A stretch of DNA of 13,693 bases from JBFGFG01 sp041627475. GTDB lineage: Bacteria; Actinomycetota; Nitriliruptoria; Nitriliruptorales; Nitriliruptoraceae. The stretch lies in contig JBFKQZ010000058.1 in the NCBI GenBank assembly GCA_041627475.1, forward strand, positions 1 to 13,693, in the 5' to 3' direction. Made by a program: the position numbers and the translations under genes. This document shows, in pieces, positions 6,328-12,146 of the stretch; within the stretch, counting starts at the first letter, position 1; each line of letters starts with the position of its first letter. The notes under the pieces are model-generated. The model worked only from the letters and a program-made list of their open reading frames with translations, was not told the origin of the DNA and did no database searches.

Positions 6328-7857
6328 TCAGAGTCGCAGCTCGGTCCGCCGGACCTTGCCGGTGACGGTGCGCGGCAGCTCGGCGACGACGTTGATCGCG
6401 GTCGGGCACTTGTAACGGGCGAGCCGCGCGCGACACCAGTCGTCGAGCTCCTCGCCGCTCAGCTCCTCGTCGTCGGTCCGCACGACGTGCGCGACGACCG
6501 TCTCGCCGGTCTGCGGGTGCGGCGCACCAACGACGGCCACGTCGGCCACGCCGGGGTGGCCGCGCAGGACCCGCTCGACCTCGCGCGGGTAGACGTTGAA
6601 CCCGCTGACGATGATCAGGTCGGTGTGCCGGTCGACCAGCCGCAGCCAGCCCTCGTCGTCGAGCACGCCGACGTCGCCGGTGCGCAGCCAGCCGTCGTCG
6701 GTCAGCGCCCGTGCCGTGGCCTCTGCGTCCCCCCAGTAGCCGACGAAGACGTTCGGGCCCCGGACCCAGACCTCCCCCGGGTCGCCGGGCTCGACGTCGG
6801 CGCCGTCCTCGACCAGGCGCAGCTCGACGTCGGGCAGGGGCGGACCGACGAACCCCGGCCGCACGTCGTCGCCGAGCGCGCTCGACGTGACCGACGGCGC
6901 CGCTTCCGTCAGCCCGTACCCCTCACGGATCTCGTGGCCGGTGGCCTCGCGGAACGCGGTCCACACGGCACGCGGCAGCGCCGCCGCGCCCGAGGCGCAG
7001 AGCCGCACTCCCCGGAGCTGGTCCTGCGGTGGCGACTGGGCCCACGCCACGTACATCGGCGGCGCGCCGAGCAGGACGGTCACGCCGGTCTGCGCGACCA
7101 GCTCGGCGGTCGCGTAGGGGTCGAAGCGCTCCTGGAGCACGACCGTCGCGCCCATCGTGACCGTCGGCCCGAGACCCACGTTCAACCCGTAGACGTGGAA
7201 CAGCGGCAGCACGAGGAGGACGACGTCGTCGGGCTCGACCCGGTGCCGCCCGGCCAGGGACTGGTCCTGGTTCGTGACGAGGTTGCGGTTGGTCAGCATC
7301 GCGCCGCGCGGTCGGCCGGTGGTGCCCGAGGTGTAGACCAGCGCGGCCAGGTCGTCGGGACCGCGCTCGGTCTCGACCGGCTGCCCGCCCGGGTCGGCGA
7401 CCATCGTCGCCCACCGCGCGTCGGCGGAGGCCGCCGTCGCGCCGGCGACGACCACGGTCCGCAGGGCGGGCAGGACGCCGCGCAGCGGCGCGACCGCCTC
7501 GGCCACGGACGCCGACACCACCGCGAGGACCGCCCCGCTGTCGGCGAGGATGTGCCGCAGCTCGTCGGCGGCGAGGGCCGGGGCGGCAGGGACGGCCACG
7601 GCACCCAGCCGCAGCACGCCGTACCAGGCCTCGACGAAGGCGGGGACGTTGGGCAGGACGATCGCGACACGGTCGCCGGGCCCGACGCCCTTCTCGGCGA
7701 GCGCGGCAGTGACGGCGTCGACGCGCTCGTCCAGCTGCGCGTAGGTCAGGGCGCGGTCCTGCCACCGCACGGCGACGTGGTCGCCGCGCTCCGCGGCCGT
7801 GGCACGAAGCCGTCCTGCCGGCGTCGCGGCCCGCCCCTCGGCGCCCGGGATCCCCAC
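6328..7857 (-). CDS. AMP-forming fatty-acid/acyl-CoA synthetase (class I adenylate-forming enzyme)
   Basis: This enzyme should activate a carboxylic acid with ATP to an acyl-adenylate and transfer the acyl group to CoA. The 509 residues match single-domain fatty-acyl-CoA ligases. Motifs in order are the P-loop LVYTSGTTGRPRGAML (173-188), LPLFHVYG (217-224), GYGLTEAAP (313-321), WLRTGDVG (390-397), the hinge DLIIVSGFNVYPREVE (413-428) and PRTVTGKVRR (495-504) with adenylation lysine Lys501. The P-loop has Arg where PKG is usual. The GTG at 7857 is preceded by AGGAGGA (7864-7870) at 6-nt spacing. The reading frame continues 300 codons further, but that part is the shadow of the divergent plus-strand gene. 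The acid substrate cannot be deduced; medium- or long-chain fatty acid is a guess. Confidence 0.93.
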   Translation of the reverse strand: MGIPGAEGRAATPAGRLRATAAERGDHVAVRWQDRALTYAQLDERVDAVTAALAEKGVGPGDRVAIVLPNVPAFVEAWYGVLRLGAVAVPAAPALAADELRHILADSGAVLAVVSASVAEAVAPLRGVLPALRTVVVAGATAASADARWATMVADPGGQPVETERGPDDLAALVYTSGTTGRPRGAMLTNRNLVTNQDQSLAGRHRVEPDDVVLLVLPLFHVYGLNVGLGPTVTMGATVVLQERFDPYATAELVAQTGVTVLLGAPPMYVAWAQSPPQDQLRGVRLCASGAAALPRAVWTAFREATGHEIREGYGLTEAAPSVTSSALGDDVRPGFVGPPLPDVELRLVEDGADVEPGDPGEVWVRGPNVFVGYWGDAEATARALTDDGWLRTGDVGVLDDEGWLRLVDRHTDLIIVSGFNVYPREVERVLRGHPGVADVAVVGAPHPQTGETVVAHVVRTDDEELSGEELDDWCRARLARYKCPTAINVVAELPRTVTGKVRRTELRL

Positions 7858-7891
7858 GACGACTCCTCCTGCGGCTGGCGACGCCCGCCCG

Positions 7892-7897
7892 AGACTA
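7892..7897 (-). promoter_or_regulatory. Candidate -10 element for the acyl-CoA synthetase operon
   Basis: The minus strand reads TAGTCT, fitting the actinobacterial TANNNT -10. It lies 34 nt upstream of the GTG at 7857, leaving room for a leader carrying the AGGAGGA site. No convincing -35 hexamer is visible, so support is modest. It is part of a compact divergent promoter region with the plus-strand isomerase gene. Confidence 0.35.
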
Positions 7898-7925
7898 GTC
7901 CCCACCCCCTCGTGGCCGAGCCCCG

Positions 7926-7931
7926 TAGGCT
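7926..7931 (+). promoter_or_regulatory. Leaderless-type -10 element of the isomerase-like gene
   Basis: TAGGCT fits TANNNT and is followed by exactly 7 nt and then the ATG at 7939. That spacing puts transcription start at or next to the start codon, the usual arrangement of leaderless actinobacterial genes. The absence of a strong Shine-Dalgarno agrees with this. I see no good -35 hexamer. Confidence 0.5.
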
Positions 7932-7938
7932 CGCCGAC

Positions 7939-8820
7939 ATGATCGCGCCGCGCATGCTCGCCTCGACGGGCCCGCTCTTCTCCCGGGACCTCGCCTGGGC
8001 CCTCGAGGTGATCGCCGACGCCGGTTACGACGGCGCCGAGCTGATGGTCACCCAGGAGTCTGTGACGCAGGACGCCGACGTCGTCGCGGCCGCGTCGGAG
8101 CAGGTGGGCCTGCCGATCGACGTGGTCCACGGGCCGTTCCTGCTGGTGACCCGCCGGGTCTTCGGGACCGACCTGGTCGAGAAGGCGCGGCGCTCCATCG
8201 AGCTCGCCGGTGCGGTCGGCGCCGAGCTCATGATCGTCCACCCGCCCTTCCGCTGGCAGGCGGACTTCCACCGCTGGCTGCTCGGCCCGGGTGACGAGGA
8301 GGCCGCGGCGGTGGGGACGCGGGTCGGCGTCGAGAACCTCTACCCAGTCAAGGTGCTCGGCCAGCCCGTCCGGTTCCACCGCTACACCGAGCCCGAGCAC
8401 CTGACGCCCTTCCGCGACGTCGTGCTCGACACCTCGCACTTCGGCGTCGCCGGCGTGGACATCCTCCACGCCTGGCACCAGCTCGCGCCCGTCGCCTCGC
8501 ACCTGCACGTCTCGGACTACCGCGGGCAGGGGCGGGACAGCCACGCGCCGCTCGGCCACGGGCTCCTGCCGCTCGGCGGCTTCCTGCAGGCGGTGGCGGC
8601 CGACGGGTTCACCGGCGCGATCACCCTGGAGCTGGACTGCCGCCGCTACCTCGACGACCGGGCCGCGCTGGTCGGCTACCTGCGGCAGGAACGCGAGAAG
8701 TGCCTGGCACTGCTCGCTGGCGAGGACGTCGAGGACGTGCTCGGGCGGCCGGACCACGTCAGCGAGGCGCCGTCGGTCGAGGGCGACGCGGACCAGCCCA
8801 CGATCGGCCGGTCACGCTGA
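7939..8820 (+). CDS. Sugar phosphate isomerase/epimerase-like TIM-barrel protein
   Basis: This 293-residue protein belongs to the xylose-isomerase-like TIM-barrel (AP endonuclease 2) superfamily, whose members use divalent metals to isomerise sugars or cleave DNA. Probable metal-ligand stretches, in order, are IVHPP (His101), VENLYP (Glu132), VVLDTSHFG (Asp164, His167), HLHVSDY (His190, Asp193), LGHG (His207) and LELD (Glu231). The C-terminal 35 residues are an acidic tail outside the barrel. The ATG at 7939 is supported by a leaderless TAGGCT-N7-ATG arrangement; the reading frame upstream is only the shadow of the acyl-CoA synthetase. M. tuberculosis Rv0498, in the equivalent neighbourhood, is an annotated protein of this kind. 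The substrate is unknown, and a DNA-repair endonuclease is less likely given the neighbours. Confidence 0.85.
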   Translation: MIAPRMLASTGPLFSRDLAWALEVIADAGYDGAELMVTQESVTQDADVVAAASEQVGLPIDVVHGPFLLVTRRVFGTDLVEKARRSIELAGAVGAELMIVHPPFRWQADFHRWLLGPGDEEAAAVGTRVGVENLYPVKVLGQPVRFHRYTEPEHLTPFRDVVLDTSHFGVAGVDILHAWHQLAPVASHLHVSDYRGQGRDSHAPLGHGLLPLGGFLQAVAADGFTGAITLELDCRRYLDDRAALVGYLRQEREKCLALLAGEDVEDVLGRPDHVSEAPSVEGDADQPTIGRSR

Positions 8821-8843
8821 GTGAGCGGGATCGCACACGGACT

Positions 8844-8855
8844 GTCCGGTCGGAC
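8844..8855. repeat. Short inverted repeat after the isomerase-like gene
   Basis: GTCCG-GT-CGGAC begins 24 nt after the stop codon at 8818-8820. The central spacing of 2 nt is too tight for a good RNA hairpin and no T-run follows. It could be a protein-binding site or chance. Confidence 0.25.
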
Positions 8856-8863
8856 GCCGAGGC

Positions 8864-8878
8864 GTTACCTTCGGTAAC
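8864..8878. promoter_or_regulatory. Perfect inverted repeat GTTACCTTCGGTAAC, candidate operator
   Basis: Two 6-bp arms, GTTACC and GGTAAC, flank TTC. The element lies in the 170-bp gap between the isomerase-like gene and the small membrane peptide preceding the sigma factor gene. It is less GC-rich than its surroundings. The form suits a dimeric regulator, or an RNA hairpin with a UUC loop. No transcription factor can be named from sequence alone. Confidence 0.4.
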
Positions 8879-8943
8879 AAGAACCCGCGTCACACTGCAG
8901 CGGAGCAGCCCTGCGGCACACATCCGCACATCTGCTCGCTCCG

Positions 8944-8949
8944 TACGCT
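8944..8949 (+). promoter_or_regulatory. Possible -10 element upstream of the small peptide and sigma genes
   Basis: TACGCT fits TANNNT and lies 41 nt before the ATG at 8991. No -35 box is evident. The overlapping CGCTGA (8946-8951) is one base from the BldN-type -10 CGTTGA, but the hexamer 16 nt upstream, CCGCAC, fits poorly. Weak evidence. Confidence 0.25.
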
Positions 8950-8990
8950 GAACGACAGACGCACTCGGCCGACAGGTCGGACGACTCGCC

Positions 8991-9092
8991 ATGCTGGGGG
9001 ACCTCGTGCGCAACGGCACCGCCATCGGGCTCGTCGTGCTGCTGCTCGTGATCCTCGCCGCGATGGCGATCCAGCTGGCCCAGGCGCGATGA
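8991..9092 (+). CDS. 33-residue single-pass membrane peptide preceding the sigma factor gene
   Basis: A short reading frame from ATG 8991 to TGA 9090-9092 encodes MLGDLVRNGT, a run of hydrophobic residues from about Ala11 to Ile27, and a short tail ending QAR. This is the profile of a single transmembrane helix with charged ends. It ends 13 nt before the sigma factor ATG, so the two would be co-transcribed. The ribosome-binding site is weak (AGGTCGG, about 10 nt upstream). I do not recognise a family. It might be a leader peptide, a small membrane regulator of the sigma/anti-sigma pair, or a chance frame. The GC-rich third positions and neat fit in an otherwise empty gap favour a real gene, at moderate confidence. 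Confidence 0.5.
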   Translation: MLGDLVRNGTAIGLVVLLLVILAAMAIQLAQAR

Positions 9093-9105
9093 TGCGGACC
9101 GGCCG

Positions 9106-9738
9106 ATGACCACGGAGACCGTGGACGCCGAGCTCGTCGACCTCGTCGACCGGGCCCAGGGTGGCGACGGTGCCGCGTTCGCGGAGCTCTACGACCGCTA
9201 CGTCGACCAGACCTTCGGCTACGTCTACCGGCGCGTCCAGCACCGCCAGACCGCCGAGGACCTCACCTCCGACGTCTTCCTGCGCGCCTTCCGCCGGCTG
9301 AACACCTTCGAGTGGCAGGGCGTCGACCTCGGCGCGTGGATCATGACGATCGCGCGCAACCGCGTGCACGACCACTTCAAGTCGGCCCGGTTCCGCATGG
9401 AGCGGGCGAGCGACCAGACCCCCGAGGACCCCACCCCGGGCGTGGACGACGATCCCGAACGGGTGGCGATGGGCCGCGACATGGCCCGCGCGCTCGGCCG
9501 GGCGCTGGAGAACCTCAGCGACGACCACCGCGAGGTCATCGAGCTGCGGTTCGTGCACGACCGGTCCGTCGCCGAGACGGCCGAGATCATGGGTCGGACC
9601 GTCGGCGCGACCAAGGCACTGCAGTACCGCGCCCTCAAGGCACTCGCGGCCGAGGTCAAGGACACGCCGGGGCTCTCGGAGATCGCCACGCTGGGCCTCG
9701 CCGGCCTGCTGGCCCTGCTGCGCGCGCTGCCGCTCTGA
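9106..9738 (+). CDS. BldN-like ECF RNA polymerase sigma factor
   Basis: This is a 210-residue group IV sigma factor. Region 2 (about 22-95) has FAELYDRYVDQTFGYVYRRV, the -10 recognition helix with DLTSDVFLRAFRRL, and TFEWQGVDLGAWIMTIARNR then DHFKSARFR, which closely recall Streptomyces BldN. An acidic, proline-rich linker spans 101-120. Region 4 (about 126-185) has LSDDHREVIELRF and the helix-turn-helix SVAETAEIMGRTVGATKALQYRAL. A hydrophobic tail (189-210) follows. The ATG at 9106 has little Shine-Dalgarno. The next plus-strand gene encodes a DUF5667/RsbN-like membrane protein, the expected anti-sigma partner, as in the bldN-rsbN pair. BldN controls aerial development in Streptomyces; the regulon here is unknown. 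Confidence 0.92.
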   Translation: MTTETVDAELVDLVDRAQGGDGAAFAELYDRYVDQTFGYVYRRVQHRQTAEDLTSDVFLRAFRRLNTFEWQGVDLGAWIMTIARNRVHDHFKSARFRMERASDQTPEDPTPGVDDDPERVAMGRDMARALGRALENLSDDHREVIELRFVHDRSVAETAEIMGRTVGATKALQYRALKALAAEVKDTPGLSEIATLGLAGLLALLRALPL

Positions 9739-9760
9739 CCCGGCGTCCGTCCAGCGCACA

Positions 9761-9784
9761 CGACGCGCGATTGCGCGCGCGTCG
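9761..9784 (+). terminator. Stem-loop between the sigma and anti-sigma genes
   Basis: CGACGCGCG (9761-9769) and CGCGCGTCG (9776-9784) are exact inverted 9-bp arms around a 6-nt loop. The structure starts 23 nt after the sigma factor stop. There is no T-run. It could attenuate read-through, leaving the anti-sigma gene to the promoter that begins 2 nt further on. Confidence 0.45.
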
Positions 9785-9785
9785 G

Positions 9786-9813
9786 CGTCACATCGGCCCC
9801 ACTCGGTCGTTGA
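9786..9813 (+). promoter_or_regulatory. Candidate BldN-type ECF promoter for the anti-sigma gene
   Basis: CGTCAC (9786-9791) and CGTTGA (9808-9813) are separated by exactly 16 nt. The BldN promoter consensus, as I recall it from Streptomyces, is CGTAAC-N16-CGTTGA, so 11 of 12 positions agree. It lies 43 nt before the ATG of the DUF5667 gene. If real, the sigma factor drives its own anti-sigma factor, giving negative feedback. Confidence 0.5.
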
Positions 9814-9856
9814 TCCCCGTGACCGGTGGCACCGTTGGTGACGAGGAGGTGACGTG

Positions 9857-11029
9857 ATGACCGAACGTGAGGCGATCGACCAGCTCGCAGCACTGCTGGA
9901 CGGCGCGTCCGTCGAGGACGCACCGCAGTCGCTCGGTGCACTCGCCCAGCTCGCCACCTCCGTGCGCGACCACGCCGAGGTGCTCGCGCCCACGGCCGAG
10001 TTCCGTGCGTCGCTGCGTGACGAGCTCCTCGCCGCCGCCGACGCACCCCCCGGGCTCGCCGAGCGCGCCCGCCTGGCGTGGGCGGCCCGGACGGCGCACC
10101 TGCGCGCGTCCACCCGCATGGCCGTGGCGACGATGACCGCCTCCTCGATGCTCGGCACCGCTGGCGTCGCCGTGGCGGCCCAGGACGCACTGCCCGGCCA
10201 GCTGCTGTACGGGCTCAAGGGCCTGACCGAGGACGCGCGCCTCGCCCTGGCCGAGGACAGCCTCGCCCAGGCACGGCTCCACCTCGCGTTCGCCCAGGAG
10301 CGCCTCGACGAGCTCGAGGCCCTGGCCGGGGAGCTGGACAGCGACCAGGTCGTCGCCCTGCTCGCGGAGATGGACTTCCACAGCGAGGCCGGGGCCGAGG
10401 CCCTCATGGACGGCGTGAACGCCGGCGCGATCGACGCCGACGAGCTGCGCGACTTCACCGCCCGCCAGCGCAGCCGGCTCGTGGGCGTGCTCGACGAGCT
10501 GCCGCTGCTGGCCCGTCCGGTCGCCGAGGACTCGCTCGAGCTGCTGCGCCGGATCGAGATCTCCGCCGCAGGCTTCCTCCCCGTCGCCACCGACTGCGAC
10601 TGCGCCCCCGCGGCCGGGACGACGACCGCCACGCCGCGGCAGCGCACCGCCCGTTCCGGCCCGACCGGCGTCGTGACCGACATCGCGGCACCGGGGGACG
10701 GCCCGGCCGTGCCCGCGGCGGACTGCGACTGCGTCGAGCTGCCCGGCGGCACCACCTCCCGGGAGCAGGCGCGCAGCGAGACGCCGCGCGACGAGGAGCA
10801 GGCCACCGCCGAGGAGGAGCCCTTCCAGCCGGAGGGTGGCTTCAGCGACGCCGGCCCGACCGACGGCGGGGACGGTGGCGGTCAGTCCGCGAGCACGACC
10901 GTGGGCCAGCTGCCCCTCGACCCGGCCGCCGAGGCCGTCGAGGGCACGACCGGCCTCGACGTCGGGCCGGGACCGGTCGACCGCACGCTGGACGGCGTGG
11001 GCGAGCTGCTCGACGGCGACGCCCCGTAG
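9857..11029 (+). CDS. DUF5667 / RsbN-like membrane protein, probable anti-sigma factor
   Basis: The 390 residues begin with a soluble, mainly helical N-terminus (1-85), expected to hold the sigma factor at the membrane. A single transmembrane segment follows (about 88-108), then a DUF5667 domain from DALPGQLLYGLKGLTEDARLALA through a long helical region to about 240. The C-terminus is Pro/Gly/Asp/Glu-rich and probably extracytoplasmic. Its only four cysteines form two DCDC motifs (Cys247/249 and Cys290/292). GAGGAGG (9843-9849) lies 7 nt before the ATG at 9857; a GTG directly before it (9854) is also possible. Position after a BldN-like sigma factor parallels Streptomyces rsbN. Assignment as anti-sigma is inference from context, topology and domain. 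Its stop lies one base from that of the convergent acyltransferase gene. Confidence 0.85.
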   Translation: MTEREAIDQLAALLDGASVEDAPQSLGALAQLATSVRDHAEVLAPTAEFRASLRDELLAAADAPPGLAERARLAWAARTAHLRASTRMAVATMTASSMLGTAGVAVAAQDALPGQLLYGLKGLTEDARLALAEDSLAQARLHLAFAQERLDELEALAGELDSDQVVALLAEMDFHSEAGAEALMDGVNAGAIDADELRDFTARQRSRLVGVLDELPLLARPVAEDSLELLRRIEISAAGFLPVATDCDCAPAAGTTTATPRQRTARSGPTGVVTDIAAPGDGPAVPAADCDCVELPGGTTSREQARSETPRDEEQATAEEEPFQPEGGFSDAGPTDGGDGGGQSASTTVGQLPLDPAAEAVEGTTGLDVGPGPVDRTLDGVGELLDGDAP

Positions 11030-11030
11030 G

Positions 11031-12146
11031 TCAGAAGAAGACCGAGCGGCGGCCCATCAGCATCGCGTAGAGCTGCTGCTGGATCCGCTCCCGGACCTGC
11101 TCGGCGAGGTCGAGGACGACCATCGGGTCGTCGGCGGCCTCGGGCCCGTACGCGGACGTGTCGATCGGCTCGCCGTACTCGATCGCCCACTTCGACGGCA
11201 GCGGGAGCAGGCCCGCAGGACCGAGCAGCGGCAGGGCGAACAGCTGGGGCACGATCGGCAGGTAGGGCAGGCCCAGGACCCGGGCGACGGCCTTCGCGTC
11301 CCACAGCAGCGGGTAGATCTCCTCGGAGCCGACGATCGCCGTCGGCACGATCGGCACCTGGGCGCGCAGCGCCGTCGCGACGAAGCCGCCGCGCCCGAAG
11401 CGCTGCAGCCGGTAGCGGTCGCGGTACGGCTTGCCGATGCCCTTGTAGCCCTCGGGCCACACGGCCACGAGCTGGCCCGCGTCGAGCAGACGCTGCGCGT
11501 CGGCGTCCGTCGCGAGGGTCGCCCCGCTCTTGCGGGCGAGGGGTCCGACCCCCGGGAGGCGGAACACGAGGTCCGCGCCGAGCGCACGCGGGTGGCGGCC
11601 GATCTCGTCGTAGACGTCCAGCGCCACCATCATCGCGTCCGCCGGCAGGGTGCCCGCGTGGTTGGCCACGACCAGTGCGCCGCCCTCCGGCAGCCCGTCC
11701 GCGCCGGCGGAGCTGACGCGCCAGTAGCGGCGGTGCAGCGGGCGGACGAGCGGGAGCAGGACGTGCTCGGTCAGGTCGGCGTCGAAGCCGAACTCGTCGA
11801 CCTCGTAGTCACCGGTCAGGCGACGACGGAGGAAGCTCGCGGCGCCCTTGACGTGCTCCAGCCACTCCTCCCCGAGGCTGTCCCGCAGCCCCTCGAGGAT
11901 GTCGATGCCACCAGACGGTCGCGAGACCGGGTCGGGCTCCTGGACCACGGGGTCCGGTGACGGCAGGAGCTCCATCGCGTGCACGCGGCAGAGGCCGTCC
12001 TGCACCGCGTAGTTGCGGCATGCCCGGTCGTCGACGACGACACGGCAGCGCGGCCGCGGGGTGCCACCGCCCCCCCGGGCCGCCCGCTCGCTCGCCATGT
12101 CGTAGATCTCGGCGCCCTCGTCGGGCCCGGTCGGCTGGCTGTTCAC
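11031..12146 (-). CDS. PlsC-like lysophospholipid acyltransferase with N-terminal Cys/His cluster
   Basis: This 371-residue protein belongs to the glycerophosphate/lysophosphatidate acyltransferase superfamily, which transfers acyl groups to lipid acceptors at the inner membrane face. Key motifs are VVANHAGTLPAD (His163, Asp170), the acceptor-binding VWPEGYKG (229-236) and VPIVPTAIVGSEEIYP (264-279). A hydrophobic, proline-rich segment lies at 291-317. Residues 34-56 form a Cys34-x8-Cys43-x9-Cys53-x2-His56 cluster like small zinc-binding motifs, which is unusual for this family. The GTG start overlaps the upstream epimerase stop (GTGA), and GGAG lies 6 nt ahead. M. tuberculosis Rv0502 occupies the equivalent place after galE2 (Rv0501). 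Whether it makes phosphatidate or another lipid is not determined. Confidence 0.88.
   Translation of the reverse strand: MNSQPTGPDEGAEIYDMASERAARGGGGTPRPRCRVVVDDRACRNYAVQDGLCRVHAMELLPSPDPVVQEPDPVSRPSGGIDILEGLRDSLGEEWLEHVKGAASFLRRRLTGDYEVDEFGFDADLTEHVLLPLVRPLHRRYWRVSSAGADGLPEGGALVVANHAGTLPADAMMVALDVYDEIGRHPRALGADLVFRLPGVGPLARKSGATLATDADAQRLLDAGQLVAVWPEGYKGIGKPYRDRYRLQRFGRGGFVATALRAQVPIVPTAIVGSEEIYPLLWDAKAVARVLGLPYLPIVPQLFALPLLGPAGLLPLPSKWAIEYGEPIDTSAYGPEAADDPMVVLDLAEQVRERIQQQLYAMLMGRRSVFF

Noticed and set aside
4803..6365. A 520-codon plus-strand frame across the glutaredoxin and membrane-protein genes
   Set aside because: Arg/Gly/His/Gln-rich antisense shadow; minus-strand genes have a CGLC active site and clear membrane helices.
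6487..7938. The 5' two-thirds of the plus-strand frame ending at 8820, and the matching minus-strand extension 7858-8757
   Set aside because: Each is the shadow of the other strand's real gene; family motifs start only after 7939 (plus) and before 7857 (minus).
8890..10806. A 638-codon minus-strand frame opposite the sigma and anti-sigma genes
   Set aside because: Ser/Arg-rich low-complexity shadow; the plus strand carries the ECF sigma and DUF5667 signatures.
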